Source: Rudanella lutea DSM 19387 (lineage in GTDB: Bacteria; Bacteroidota; Bacteroidia; Cytophagales; Spirosomataceae). From it: DNA of 64,000 bases. Under the pieces are notes generated by a model that was not told the DNA's origin, did no database searches, and was given only the letters and a program-made list of their open reading frames with translations. Numbering within the stretch: the first letter of the stretch is position 1; every line of letters starts with the position of its first letter. The stretch covers positions 3,123,194-3,187,193 of the forward strand of contig NZ_KB913013.1 in assembly GCF_000383955.1 (NCBI RefSeq), read 5' to 3'. The translations under genes were made by a program, and so were the position numbers. Shown here piece by piece: positions 33,761 to 43,093 of the stretch.

Positions 33761-35197
33761 TCAGGGACGAGGGGTTTGAAAGGGCCACTGTTGGCGCACA
33801 CGCGACGAAATCAGGTACGCGATTACGCCGAGCCCGATCACGGTCAGGCCGGAAAGCATAAACGAAAGCCCGGTCGAAATGAAGATGAACGCCCACACCC
33901 CAATGGCCAGCACAATAGGCACGGGGTAGATGGGCATACGAAACGGAAATGAAGCCGCCGTTTTGCGCGACCGCAGAATCCATAACCCAACCGCCTGCCC
34001 AATAAACTGAATGACGATCCGCATGGCCAGAATCGCCGTAATGACATCGCCCAACCGAAACAGGAGACTGAACACAAACGCCAGTCCACCCAGAAACAGC
34101 AACGAGATATACGGAAACTGCCGGGTGGGGTGCAACCGGGCGAAGATGGAGAAAAACTGCCCATCGGCCGCAGCGGCATAGGGCACCCGCGAGTAGCCCA
34201 GCAGTACCGCAAACAGCGACGAAAACGCCACGACCAATACCATACCCGTAGCCAGTTGAGCGGCCTGCACCCCATAAATCCGCTCAATCACACTACTGAC
34301 AATGAATTTGCTCTCCTTAGCCTCCTGCCACGGAATAACTCCCACCACGCTTATATTGAGCAACAAATACAAAATGGCGATACCCGCAATGGAGATAAAC
34401 ATACTCAGGGGAATGTTGCGCCCCGGCTTCCGAATCTCCGACCCTAAGTGGCACACGTTGTAGTAGCCGAGGTAGCAGTAGATGGTCTTCACCGAAGCCG
34501 CCCCCAGACCCGCAGCCCACCAACCGCCATTGGCCGGACTTGGCTCCAGCGCAGCGGCCAGCGTTTGGCTAACCGGACTGTTGGCATGGGTGAGCCCGCC
34601 AATAATAATCCAGCCCAGCGTAAGCAGCACGGCCCCCCAGAACACCATTCCGATACGGCCGATGTCGTCGATTTTGCGGTAGAGAAGCAAAATCACAAAC
34701 AGGACCGCCACCCCCGAAACGGCTTTTTGTTGCCACGGATCCAGCGGAACCAGGTACGAGAAGTACTGCGCAAACCCAATGGCCCCTGAGGCTACTACCA
34801 GCGGAGCCTGAATAAGCGTTTGCCAGACGTACAGAAACGAAAACAATCGCCCCCAACGCTGCTCCCCATACGCAATCTTCAGAAAGTTGTAGCTGCCTCC
34901 GGCCAGCGGGTAAGCCGCCCCCAGCTCGGCCCAGATAAAGGCATCGATAAACGAAACCACCGCGCCCAGTACCCACGCCCAGATAAACTGAGGCCCGCCA
35001 ATGATCTGAATCACGAGCGGTAACACCACAAACGGCCCAATACCGACCATATCGATCATGTTCAGGGCCGTTCCCTGCAAGAGACTAAGCCGCCGGGGCA
35101 AAGCGGTAGGAGTCGAATCAGAAGGGACATCAGCATGTCCGGGAGCCGTAGAGTTTGCCAAATCAGGAGAGGAAAAAGGGGTCTGAACTACCGGCAT
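33761..35197 (-). CDS. APC-superfamily amino acid permease
   Basis: 478 residues with about twelve transmembrane helices. The family motif at helix 1 is MVGIGPFVVLPLVIQIIGGPQFIWAWVLGAVVSF (unwound GIGPF segment), followed by ELGAAYPLAGGSYNFLKIAYG. An N-terminal 35-residue hydrophilic tail is unusual but start-supported by the ATG at 35197. It would import amino acids or polyamines by proton symport or exchange; the substrate cannot be read from sequence. Confidence 0.9.
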   Translation of the reverse strand: MPVVQTPFSSPDLANSTAPGHADVPSDSTPTALPRRLSLLQGTALNMIDMVGIGPFVVLPLVIQIIGGPQFIWAWVLGAVVSFIDAFIWAELGAAYPLAGGSYNFLKIAYGEQRWGRLFSFLYVWQTLIQAPLVVASGAIGFAQYFSYLVPLDPWQQKAVSGVAVLFVILLLYRKIDDIGRIGMVFWGAVLLTLGWIIIGGLTHANSPVSQTLAAALEPSPANGGWWAAGLGAASVKTIYCYLGYYNVCHLGSEIRKPGRNIPLSMFISIAGIAILYLLLNISVVGVIPWQEAKESKFIVSSVIERIYGVQAAQLATGMVLVVAFSSLFAVLLGYSRVPYAAAADGQFFSIFARLHPTRQFPYISLLFLGGLAFVFSLLFRLGDVITAILAMRIVIQFIGQAVGLWILRSRKTAASFPFRMPIYPVPIVLAIGVWAFIFISTGLSFMLSGLTVIGLGVIAYLISSRVRQQWPFQTPRP

Positions 35198-35383
35198 TTA
35201 GCCGTACTGCTAAGTGAGACAGGCTGTTGATTAGTTCCGACGGTCGCAAAGTTGTCAGGAACCAACCCCGCCCCGGACCAGTGGTACTGTATCGAAACAA
35301 AATAACCAACAATTCCTGTAGACTTTAGTTGGTAAATAACAAGTCCATTTGGAACAAACGACTCAACAACGAAAAACAAGCTC

Positions 35384-35983
35384 ATGAAACGTTCATTCTT
35401 TGCCGCAGCGTTACTCATCGGCCTATCGATCGGTGCCAACGCCCAGACACAAACGCAGAATACCTCAAATGGGGTCTCCACCAAATCGAGCCCTGCAACC
35501 GGGTCGGCCGAAGGGCTCAACCGGAAAGGCACCGGTGAGGAAAGCCCCAAAATGAAGTCGGGGGTCAGCCGAAGCGGTAACAGCAACCTCTCGCCCACCG
35601 GCCCAACCAATACCCACGGGAGCACTTCGGAGGGTACCGGTAGTGTGCGCTCCACAGGCGGAGCCGAAGGAACCGGCACCCGGCAAGCCCGCGGGGGCGT
35701 GAAAGGCGCCCAGAATGCCCGCAACAACACGGCCAACGATGGCGGTACTACTGGCCCCGGTGCTACCGGCGGTAACAGTCGCAATACGACCCGGACCAAC
35801 GAAGAATCGACATCAGGCTCAACGGGCGGCTCAAAACGGCCTACGTCAGCCGCAGGCGTTCAGAAAGAATCGCGCACCAACGACCGGAACGTGGGTACGG
35901 GCTACCCGGAGCCAACCGGTGTTGGTAAGCCCGGCACACCCGCCGGAACAGCCAAAGGCAAAAAAGGCACGTCGAACCAATAA
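35384..35983 (+). CDS. Secreted disordered Gly/Thr/Ser/Asn-rich protein
   Basis: 199 residues. A clear signal peptide (MKRSFFAAALLIGLSIGANAQ) is followed by an entirely low-complexity chain rich in Gly, Thr, Ser, Asn, Arg and Lys (NTSNGVSTKSSPATGSAEG, GSTSEGTGSVRSTGGAEGTG), ending in KGKKGTSNQ. No recognised domain and no Cys. It is probably periplasmic or extracellular and intrinsically disordered. The opposite strand is also open because of the biased composition but is not a gene. Followed by an intergenic hairpin and a terminator. Confidence 0.75.
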   Translation: MKRSFFAAALLIGLSIGANAQTQTQNTSNGVSTKSSPATGSAEGLNRKGTGEESPKMKSGVSRSGNSNLSPTGPTNTHGSTSEGTGSVRSTGGAEGTGTRQARGGVKGAQNARNNTANDGGTTGPGATGGNSRNTTRTNEESTSGSTGGSKRPTSAAGVQKESRTNDRNVGTGYPEPTGVGKPGTPAGTAKGKKGTSNQ

Positions 35984-35987
35984 AGGG

Positions 35988-36069
35988 TTTATGGTTTATA
36001 GTTCATCCCTCATGTTCGTTCATCCGCAATCAACTATAAACCAGAACGCGGGCCACTAAGAACCATAAA
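35988..36069. repeat. Intergenic imperfect inverted repeat (TTTATGGTTTATAGTT family)
   Basis: TTTATGGTTTATAGTT (35988-36003) is matched in inverted orientation by AACTATAAACC (36032-36042) and AACCATAAA (36061-36069), separated by an 18-nt insertion. It lies directly after the stop of the disordered protein, ahead of the separate terminator. Confidence 0.6.
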
Positions 36070-36074
36070 ATTAA

Positions 36075-36107
36075 AAAAAGGCCAGCCGCACCGCGACTGG
36101 CCTTTTT
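36075..36107. terminator. Bidirectional terminator between convergent genes
   Basis: AAAAAGGCCAG (36075-36085) pairs with CTGGCCTTTTT (36097-36107), with A and T runs on both sides. Confidence 0.85.
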
Positions 36108-36118
36108 CAATCAGGTAA

Positions 36119-37213
36119 TCAAGCCTCAGCAACTTCGGCCAGCACCGGATAGTCGGTGTAGCCTTTTTCGCCGGGCGTATAAAACGTTGAGAAATCAGGT
36201 TGATTGAGATCGGCACCGGCTTTGAAGCGCTCTACCAAATCAGGGTTAGCAATAAACGGACGGCCAAACGCTACCAGATCAGCCCGACCGCTTTCGAGGG
36301 CTTCCTCAGCTGTCTGAGCCGTGTAGCCACCACTCAAAATCAGCGTACCCGTGTACAGCTGACGAATTTGTGCTACAATCTCAGGAGCCACCGCCGGAGC
36401 GCCCATGCTCGCGTGGTCTACCAAGTGTACGTACACTACGTAGTCGTTTAGCTTCTCGGCCAGATAGGTGTAGATCGCATCGTACTCAGGGCTGTACGGC
36501 ATATCGTTGAACACACCATAGGGCGACAACCGAATCCCTACTTTTTCTTTGCCGATAGCTGCAGATACACCTTCGGCTACCTCCAGCGCAAACCGGGCGT
36601 GGTTTTCTACACTGCCGCCGTACTCATCGGTACGCGTGTTGCTGGTAGGCCGCAAAAACTGCTCAATCAGGTACCCATTGGCACCGTGCAGCTCCACCCC
36701 GTCGAAACCAGCTTCAATGGCATTCTGGGCGGCCGTCACAAACTCCTGCACCGTTGCTTTCACCTCTTCGGTTGTGAAGGCGCGGGGCGTCGGTTGGTCC
36801 AGCATACCCTGCTCGTCGGTGTAAATCTGACCCGCTGCGGCAATAGCCGAAGGAGCCAGCACCTGCCCACCCGCGTGCATATTTACCGGATGCCCTACCC
36901 GACCGGTATGCATCAGCTGAGCAAAAATGCGCCCGCCTTTGGCATGAACTGCTGCGGTAACGGCTTTCCAGCCAGCTACCTGTTCCGGTGTGTACAGACC
37001 CGGCACCCGAGCATACCCATTACCATTAGGCGAGGGAGCCACACCCTCTGTAATCAACAGCCCGGCCGATGCCCGCTGTTCGTAATAGGTGGCCATGATA
37101 TCGGTAACGTCGTGCCCGGTAGTTGCCCGGTTACGCGTCATAGGGGCCATTACAATCGGATTCGATAAGGTCAGGCCGCCCAACTGAGCGGGTGCGAATA
37201 GTTTATTTGCCAT
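36119..37213 (-). CDS. Old Yellow Enzyme-family NADH:flavin oxidoreductase (NemA-like)
   Basis: A 364-residue FMN TIM-barrel ene-reductase acting on alpha,beta-unsaturated carbonyls, N-ethylmaleimide or nitro compounds. It shows the N-terminal LFAPAQLGGLTLSNPIVMAPMTRNRA, the substrate/flavin motif DGVELHGANGYLIEQFLRPTSNTRTDEYGG (shown from about residue 175), and the C-terminal FGRPFIANPDLVERF. An ArsR-type regulator lies 74 nt upstream on the same strand and probably controls it in response to electrophiles or redox stress. Confidence 0.94.
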   Translation of the reverse strand: MANKLFAPAQLGGLTLSNPIVMAPMTRNRATTGHDVTDIMATYYEQRASAGLLITEGVAPSPNGNGYARVPGLYTPEQVAGWKAVTAAVHAKGGRIFAQLMHTGRVGHPVNMHAGGQVLAPSAIAAAGQIYTDEQGMLDQPTPRAFTTEEVKATVQEFVTAAQNAIEAGFDGVELHGANGYLIEQFLRPTSNTRTDEYGGSVENHARFALEVAEGVSAAIGKEKVGIRLSPYGVFNDMPYSPEYDAIYTYLAEKLNDYVVYVHLVDHASMGAPAVAPEIVAQIRQLYTGTLILSGGYTAQTAEEALESGRADLVAFGRPFIANPDLVERFKAGADLNQPDFSTFYTPGEKGYTDYPVLAEVAEA

Positions 37214-37287
37214 GATGAGTTAAATCGTGTTATTCAGGAGCACAACCAATCGAATCATTTAAAAGTTTGAATGTATTTGAAAAAATT

Positions 37288-37557
37288 TTAACCCAGCTCC
37301 TTCAAAAAAGCGCACAATTGCTGGAGAGCCTGCTTGTTGAGCCGCAGAAATACGTTGCGCCCTTCTTTCTGGGTATCCACTAATCCGCTATCGGTAAGCT
37401 GTTTGACGTGGTGCGATACGCACGGCTGCGACAAGCCCGTCATCTCCTGCACATCGGAGCTGGTCATTGTTTCCTGTTTAGCCAACTGCATCAGGATCGC
37501 CAGCCGGTATTTATCGGCAATGGCCCCCGTTACTTTCTCCACGTTTTTTGGTTCCAT
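37288..37557 (-). CDS. ArsR-family winged-helix repressor
   Basis: 89 residues (start MEPKNVEKVTGA at 37557; an ATG at 37578 would add 7). The winged helix reads YRLAILMQLAKQETMTSSDVQEMTGLSQPCVSHHVKQLTDSGLV, then the wing VDTQKEGRNVFLRLN. The only Cys is in QPCVSHHV of the recognition helix plus one near the C-terminus, so it may sense thiol-reactive compounds rather than a metal. It sits upstream of the ene-reductase gene in the same orientation. Confidence 0.9.
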   Translation of the reverse strand: MEPKNVEKVTGAIADKYRLAILMQLAKQETMTSSDVQEMTGLSQPCVSHHVKQLTDSGLVDTQKEGRNVFLRLNKQALQQLCAFLKELG

Positions 37558-37653
37558 AGCGGTAGGTTGTTCGTCCAAAACGATAGAGGGCGGTCTTTAA
37601 TTCACCAACTCAATAGACATAGCCGCAAATTCCTCTTTCTCGTGTTTTTGACT

Positions 37654-39276
37654 ATGAATGTAAAACGCTGCGTCTACATCAGCTTACTCTGCCTTTTTTT
37701 GTACACGACCGCCCGAGGGCAAACGTTTACCTCATCTGACCTGCCCATCCTGCTGATCAACACGGGTGGGCAGCCCATCATCAACGAGCCAAAGATACGG
37801 GCTACGCTCACATTGATTGATAACGAAACCGGGAAACGCAATCATATCACCGATAAACCGGCTCTCACAAGCCCGATTGGTATTGAGCTGCGGGGGTCGT
37901 CGTCGCAGGATTTTTTTCCGAAAAAGCCTTACGGGTTCGAGCTGCGCGACTCCGGCGGTAGCAACTCGGTTAAGCTATCGCTGGTGGGTATGCCCGCCGA
38001 AAGCGACTGGATACTCAACCCGACATACAATGACAAAACCCTGCTGCGCGAGGCTTTGGCCTACGACCTCAACCGCCGAATCAGCCGATACTACACGCCC
38101 CGTTTCCGGTACTGTGAGGTCGTGCTCAACAATGGGTACGATGGGCTGTACTTGTTGCAGGAAAAGATAAAACGGGACAAAAATCGGGTCGACATTACCA
38201 GTATCAAGAAAACCGACCTGTCGGGTGATGCGCTAACGGGTGGTTACCTGCTTAAGATTGACAAATTTGAGGGGTCAATGTCGGAATCATGGATGTCGGC
38301 ACAAGCCGGGCGAAATACTAAACAGGTTAACATCCTCATTGACCGGCCCAAGCCCGCAGACCTGGCTCTCGAACAGTTTCAATACATCAAACAGTACGTT
38401 ACTGACTTCGAGACCGCTCTCGCTGGTGACGCCTTTGCCGACCCCACCAACGGCTACGCCCGCTACCTCGATGTGGAGTCGGCCGTAGATTACATGCTAC
38501 TTACCGAGTTGTGCCGCAACGTGGACGGCTACCGGCTCAGCACCTTTTTTTACAAAGATCGGGACAGCCGAAACGGCAAACTCACAATGGGGCCCATCTG
38601 GGATTATAACCTCGCCTTTGCCAATGCATCGTACTGCAACGCCGACAAGCCCGAAGGCTGGGCGTATCAGTTCAACGAGGTTTGCCCCAATGACCCCTAT
38701 CCGCAACCATTCTGGTGGGAGCGGCTCCTACAAGACCCCGCCTTTGCCGCCCGGCTGAACAACCGATATCAAACGTTACGGCAGGGCGTGCTGGCCACTC
38801 CGCGGATTCACGCTTACCTCGACTCAACCGGAAAAAGCATTACCGACGCGCGCATCCGCAACTTCACCCGTTGGCCCGTGATTGGAACGCAGCTTTGGCC
38901 CAATGACTTTGTTGGAAAAACCTACGAAGATGAGGTTAATTACCTGAAAGACTGGGTCACCAAACGGCTCGCCTGGCTGGATGGGGCCATGCCGCAACTA
39001 GCTACCGAACCAGCCCTTACGCTCCTGATAAGCCCCAATCCGACAGCCGAGACCGTTACGGTCCGTTACCAGCTCGATCAACGTACGGATGTCCGGCTGG
39101 TGTTGACCGATTTACAGGGCCGTCGGCTGTTTAGCACCGAAGTCATGAATCAAGAGCCGGGGCCACATGCGTACACGGTGCCACCGGGTCAGCTACCAAC
39201 CGGCCCCGGTGTTTATCTGCTCACGGTACAGGCTACTGGCTATCGGCAAGCCACCAGGCGGGTTGTACGCTATTAG
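37654..39276 (+). CDS. Secreted CotH-family kinase-like protein with type IX secretion tail
   Basis: 540 residues from the ATG at 37654; upstream codons to 37408 are antisense to the ArsR gene and unlikely to be used. A signal peptide (CVYISLLCLFLYTTARGQ) is followed by a CotH domain: GIELRGSSSQDFFPKKPYGFEL, WILNPTYNDKTLLREALAYDLNRR, then GLYLLQEKIKRDKNRVDI and MGPIWDYNLAFANA. CotH proteins are atypical protein kinases of spores and secreted proteins. The last ~85 residues (LISPNPTAETVTVRYQL ... GVYLLTVQATG) are a Por/type A sorting domain, so the protein is sent to the surface by the type IX system. Confidence 0.9.
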   Translation: MNVKRCVYISLLCLFLYTTARGQTFTSSDLPILLINTGGQPIINEPKIRATLTLIDNETGKRNHITDKPALTSPIGIELRGSSSQDFFPKKPYGFELRDSGGSNSVKLSLVGMPAESDWILNPTYNDKTLLREALAYDLNRRISRYYTPRFRYCEVVLNNGYDGLYLLQEKIKRDKNRVDITSIKKTDLSGDALTGGYLLKIDKFEGSMSESWMSAQAGRNTKQVNILIDRPKPADLALEQFQYIKQYVTDFETALAGDAFADPTNGYARYLDVESAVDYMLLTELCRNVDGYRLSTFFYKDRDSRNGKLTMGPIWDYNLAFANASYCNADKPEGWAYQFNEVCPNDPYPQPFWWERLLQDPAFAARLNNRYQTLRQGVLATPRIHAYLDSTGKSITDARIRNFTRWPVIGTQLWPNDFVGKTYEDEVNYLKDWVTKRLAWLDGAMPQLATEPALTLLISPNPTAETVTVRYQLDQRTDVRLVLTDLQGRRLFSTEVMNQEPGPHAYTVPPGQLPTGPGVYLLTVQATGYRQATRRVVRY

Positions 39277-39361
39277 GTTTGCCAAACCGCCTGCTTTTAG
39301 AGATACCGGCGGGTAGTGCATACGCGCCACTCGCCGGGTCACGCAACAATTTGCTATCTGT

Positions 39362-39694
39362 ATGACAATTTCGTGGGCTGATTTTGAAAAGGTTGAGATG
39401 CGCGTGGGCACCATCGTGGCAGCTGAGCCCTTTCCGAAAGCCCGCAAACCGGCCTACCAGCTCACCATCGACTTCGGGCCTCTGGGCATCCGCCGATCAT
39501 CGGCCCAGATTACTACCCTCTACGAAGCCGAAGCCCTGGTTGGGCGGCAGGTTGTTGCCGTCGTGAATTTTCCTCCCAAGCAAATCGCTACCTTTATGAG
39601 CGAATGTTTGGTACTGGGTTCGGTAGCCGACAACGGTACCGTGACCTTGTTACAACCCGAACGACCCGTGGAAAACGGGTTACGCATTGGGTAA
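39362..39694 (+). CDS. csaA: CsaA-like tRNA-binding-domain protein
   Basis: A 110-residue OB-fold protein of the tRNA-binding/EMAP family. It reads ADFEKVEMRVGTIVAAEPFPKARKPAYQLTIDFG and ends GLRIG; length and sequence are those of the dimeric CsaA group, proposed to act as an export-related chaperone and to bind tRNA. It is full length and free-standing. Confidence 0.92.
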   Translation: MTISWADFEKVEMRVGTIVAAEPFPKARKPAYQLTIDFGPLGIRRSSAQITTLYEAEALVGRQVVAVVNFPPKQIATFMSECLVLGSVADNGTVTLLQPERPVENGLRIG

Positions 39695-39742
39695 TTGCCC
39701 TTGAACATTGATTGATGCCTAATGGTCGCAGACCACCTACGA

Positions 39743-41833
39743 ATGAAAAAATTCCTGCTACTCGGAATCACGCTTTCCTTCTTCCAATGGGTTGCCAGCC
39801 CAGTAGACACGGTTGGGCAGTCGCGCCCGATGACCGAAGACGACTATTACCGGATTGTCACGTTACCCGTACCTGAGGGCGTAAGCCTGGAAGTGGGCGG
39901 CCTGGCCCCCCTACCCGATGGCCGTTTGGCGGCCTGTACGCGCCGGGGCGATGTGTGGCTCATTGGTAACCCGTACATGCAGGGTAGCCGCGTGCCCACG
40001 TTCAAGCGGTTTGCGGCTGGTTTGCACGAGCCGCTCGGCCTGATGTGGCACCCCAAGGGCTACCTCCTCTGTACGCAGCGGGGCGAGGTAACCAAACTGA
40101 TTGACAACGATGGCGACGAGGTGGCCGACGAATACAAATCGTTTTACAAGTGGCCTCTCTCCGGCAATTACCACGAGTACAGCTACGGGCCGTTACTGCT
40201 ACCCGACGGCGATATGGTTATTACGCTCAACCTCGACTGGATTGGCTACGGAGCCAGCTTAGCCAAATGGCGGGGTTGGATGCTCAAGCTCAACGAGAAA
40301 GGCGAAATGACCCCCTGGGCTACGGGCCTCCGCTCACCAGCCGGCTTTGCCGTGTTGCGCGATGGCAGCATTTTCTACGGCGAAAATCAGGGCGACTGGG
40401 TTGGCTCAGGCCGGGTAACACACCTCGAAAAAGGCGACTTTGCCGGCAACCCGGCAGGCTTGCGCTGGTCGGGCGAGCCGAATTCACCCCTCAGCCTGAA
40501 ACCCGAAGAGGTGCCCAGTACGGGCAAGCCCATGCACGAGGTAGCCAAAACGGTTAAAAACCTGAAAGTACCCGCTGTGTGGTTTCCGCACACACTGATG
40601 GGCATTTCGACGTCCGACATGCGCGAAGACACCACCGGGGGCGCTTTTGGCCCGTTTGCCGGTCAGGTGTTTGTGGGCGACCAGGGGCACAGTAAGGTGA
40701 TGCGCATGGCCCTCGAAAAAGTAAACGGCCAATGGCAGGGTGCGTGCTTCCCCTTCCGCGAAGGGCTGCAATCGGGTATTCTCCGCATGGTATGGGGTCA
40801 GGATGGATCCATGTTTGTTGGCATGACCAGCCGGGGTTGGGCCAGCACCGGCAAATCGCCCTACGGTATTCAGCGGCTGGTATGGACCGGCAAAGTGCCG
40901 TTTGAAATGAAAACGATTCACTCGCGCCCCGACGGTTTCGAGGTTACGTTTACGCTCCCCGTCGACCGCAAAACCGGTGAAGACCCCAACTCGTACAGCC
41001 TGAACAGCTTCACCTACAAATACCACCGTACCTACGGCAGCCCCATCGAAGACGCCCGGCCCGTGCCTATCCGGGGTGTCATTCTATCGGCTGATGGCCT
41101 CTCGGCCCGAATCGTGGCCGATACGACCCTGCGCGAGGGCTACATCCACGAGCTGAAAGCCGAAGGGGTTCGGTCGGTAGCGGGTAGCTTACCCCTACTT
41201 CACAACACGGGTTATTACACACTCAACAGCATTGCCCCCGGCGAGCGTGTCGCTAACTTACCGGCTCGGGCAGCCGCAACAGCATCGGCCAGTACCGGCA
41301 TGAGTGGCCACAACCACGGCGCTATGCTCGAAGCCTCGGCTGGCAAAGCCCCCGCCGTAAGCAGCAAAGGGAAGCCTGCCAGCGCCAAAACAACCGGCAG
41401 TAAGGCCGACACGAAAGCCGTCAAACGCCTGACGGAGCAACCCGCTGACTGGACCAACGGCCCCGACCAAACAATCACGATCAGTACCAAACCCGGCCTT
41501 AAATTCGATACGGAGCAGGTGCAGGTGAAAGCCGGTAGCCGGGTAAAATGGGTGTTCAACAACAACGACGATATGCTCCACAACTGTGTAATTACCAAAC
41601 CGGGAACCGCCAACGCGGTAGGCAACGCAGCCATGCGCCTGAACCTGAACGGAGCCAAAATGAATTACGTACCTACTTCGGCCGATGTCCTGTTCCATAC
41701 GAACATCTTACAGCCCGAAACGGCCGAGAGCATCTATTTCGTAGCCCCCAGCGAACCCGGCGACTACACGTTTGTGTGTACATTCCCCGGTCACCATACG
41801 CTCATGCAGGGCACATTGAAAGTGGTTAAGTAA
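39743..41833 (+). CDS. Secreted sorbosone-dehydrogenase-like beta-propeller fused to a cupredoxin domain
   Basis: 696 residues from the ATG at 39743 (MKKFLLLGITLSFFQW signal peptide). Residues ~30-400 form a PQQ/sorbosone-dehydrogenase-like propeller (GLAPLPDGRLAACTRRGDVWL, GLMWHPKGYLLCTQRGEVTKL, GDFAGNPAGLRW). A linker rich in Ala, Lys, Ser and Thr (~500-560) leads to a C-terminal plastocyanin-like domain with type 1 copper ligands His (DMLHNC), Cys (FVCTFPGHH), His and Met (LMQG). The fusion suggests electrons pass from a soluble-sugar or alcohol oxidation site to copper in the periplasm. Substrate unknown. Confidence 0.85.
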   Translation: MKKFLLLGITLSFFQWVASPVDTVGQSRPMTEDDYYRIVTLPVPEGVSLEVGGLAPLPDGRLAACTRRGDVWLIGNPYMQGSRVPTFKRFAAGLHEPLGLMWHPKGYLLCTQRGEVTKLIDNDGDEVADEYKSFYKWPLSGNYHEYSYGPLLLPDGDMVITLNLDWIGYGASLAKWRGWMLKLNEKGEMTPWATGLRSPAGFAVLRDGSIFYGENQGDWVGSGRVTHLEKGDFAGNPAGLRWSGEPNSPLSLKPEEVPSTGKPMHEVAKTVKNLKVPAVWFPHTLMGISTSDMREDTTGGAFGPFAGQVFVGDQGHSKVMRMALEKVNGQWQGACFPFREGLQSGILRMVWGQDGSMFVGMTSRGWASTGKSPYGIQRLVWTGKVPFEMKTIHSRPDGFEVTFTLPVDRKTGEDPNSYSLNSFTYKYHRTYGSPIEDARPVPIRGVILSADGLSARIVADTTLREGYIHELKAEGVRSVAGSLPLLHNTGYYTLNSIAPGERVANLPARAAATASASTGMSGHNHGAMLEASAGKAPAVSSKGKPASAKTTGSKADTKAVKRLTEQPADWTNGPDQTITISTKPGLKFDTEQVQVKAGSRVKWVFNNNDDMLHNCVITKPGTANAVGNAAMRLNLNGAKMNYVPTSADVLFHTNILQPETAESIYFVAPSEPGDYTFVCTFPGHHTLMQGTLKVVK

Positions 41834-41857
41834 ATTTCACAGATATACTTGCCAACG

Positions 41858-41888
41858 CACAAACCCGCCCCATCCCGGCGGGTTTGTG
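41858..41888. terminator. Perfect 12-bp hairpin after the cupredoxin fusion gene
   Basis: CACAAACCCGCC (41858-41869) pairs with GGCGGGTTTGTG (41877-41888). The T run is weak (GTGTTTTA). Confidence 0.6.
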
Positions 41889-42072
41889 GTGTTTTAGGGC
41901 TTTTGGTAAGGCATCTCCCAATCAGAGCGCCTTTTTTGGTACATAGCAGCCTGTCAAAAAAATTTTGCCCGGCTGCAACGCTACGTACTTCTCCTGGGTA
42001 ATGGTTGTTTAGAAGCCGCAAACGTCAGGCGCCGACGTGCGGTCCCAACAATAAAACCAACCAGTTATCTTC

Positions 42073-42915
42073 ATGAAAAAGATTTTGTTCCTCTGCCTGT
42101 TGGCAACGTCATTGATCGGTCTGTATGGTTGTGATTCCAATAGCTCGGCGGTAGAGCCCGAAGATGAATTGTTGAGCCAGGCTCGTATGGGGGCGCAGGC
42201 CGCCGGCCAAACGGGCGACGGTCGCCTGACCAAGGTGGAAATCAGTGCGCTGCCCGCAGCCATCACCAGCTACATCGCTAAAAACTATAGTGGCTACACG
42301 GCCGAAAAAGCCGGAAAAGACAGCGACGGCAACTTTACGGTTGTTATTAAGCAGGGCAACACCATGAAAGCGCTTCAGTTTGGCGCCGATGGGGCCTTCA
42401 AACAGGAGTTAGCGTTCGGCGGTAAAGGCAAAGGGCATAACCATCCCGGTGGTCCTGGTGAGCGTGGCCCCAACAGCTTCACCTCCATTGATGTGGCTAC
42501 CCTGCCCGCAGCCATCACCAGCTACGTAACCACTAAATACGCCAGCTCAACAATCAGCGGTGCCGCTCAGAATGCCGAGAAACTGTACGTTGTGTTCGTA
42601 AAAACCACCACCGACCGGGTAGTGCTTGAGTTCAACGCCGATGGCAGCTTCAAGCAGGAGGTAGTACGGCCCGGCCGTGGCAAAGGCAGCTTCACCGACG
42701 TTGCCGTTGCCGATCTGCCGCAAACCATCTCGGCGTACATCAAGTCGACGTATGCGGATAGCACTATCAAGAAAGCCGCCAAGAGCAACGTTGACAGTGG
42801 TTTTGTGGTCTGGATCACCAAAGCCGACGGCACCAACGTAGGGTTGTCGTTCGGGGCCGACGGAGCGTTTAAGCAGGAAATTAAGTGCACGCGCAACCAG
42901 AAGCCAACCAACTAA
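42073..42915 (+). CDS. PepSY-like lipoprotein with three tandem domains
   Basis: 280 residues. A lipoprotein signal (SLIGLYGCDS, lipid Cys ~22) is followed by three repeats of ~65 residues, each starting LPAAITSYIAKNY or similar and ending FGADGAFKQE. They match the PepSY-like (DUF2874) fold, a BLIP-like periplasmic domain of unknown ligand. A His/Gly-rich linker (GKGKGHNHPGGPGERG) separates repeats 1 and 2. The gene has its own terminator at 43009-43043. Confidence 0.88.
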   Translation: MKKILFLCLLATSLIGLYGCDSNSSAVEPEDELLSQARMGAQAAGQTGDGRLTKVEISALPAAITSYIAKNYSGYTAEKAGKDSDGNFTVVIKQGNTMKALQFGADGAFKQELAFGGKGKGHNHPGGPGERGPNSFTSIDVATLPAAITSYVTTKYASSTISGAAQNAEKLYVVFVKTTTDRVVLEFNADGSFKQEVVRPGRGKGSFTDVAVADLPQTISAYIKSTYADSTIKKAAKSNVDSGFVVWITKADGTNVGLSFGADGAFKQEIKCTRNQKPTN

Positions 42916-43008
42916 GAACGTTTTGGGGTGGGTAAAGTCGGCTCTTTCCAGCACGACACACCCACACACGAATTGTTAGCTCAATAGTGTTTGTTTAACG
43001 TAGTACAG

Positions 43009-43043
43009 AGCGGACCGGCCCCTATGCGCCGGTCCGCTTTTTT
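43009..43043 (+). terminator. Rho-independent terminator
   Basis: AGCGGACCGGC (43009-43019) pairs perfectly with GCCGGTCCGCT (43028-43038) followed by TTTTT. Confidence 0.85.
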
Positions 43044-43093
43044 GTGGCTACAGGCTTTCGGGTGAGGGCTCTCCAAACGTCGGGCTGTCTCCT

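Noticed and set aside
35188-35799. 203-codon minus-strand frame opposite the disordered secreted protein
   Set aside because: Pro/Val/Leu-rich shadow of a compositionally biased gene; the plus strand has a perfect signal peptide.
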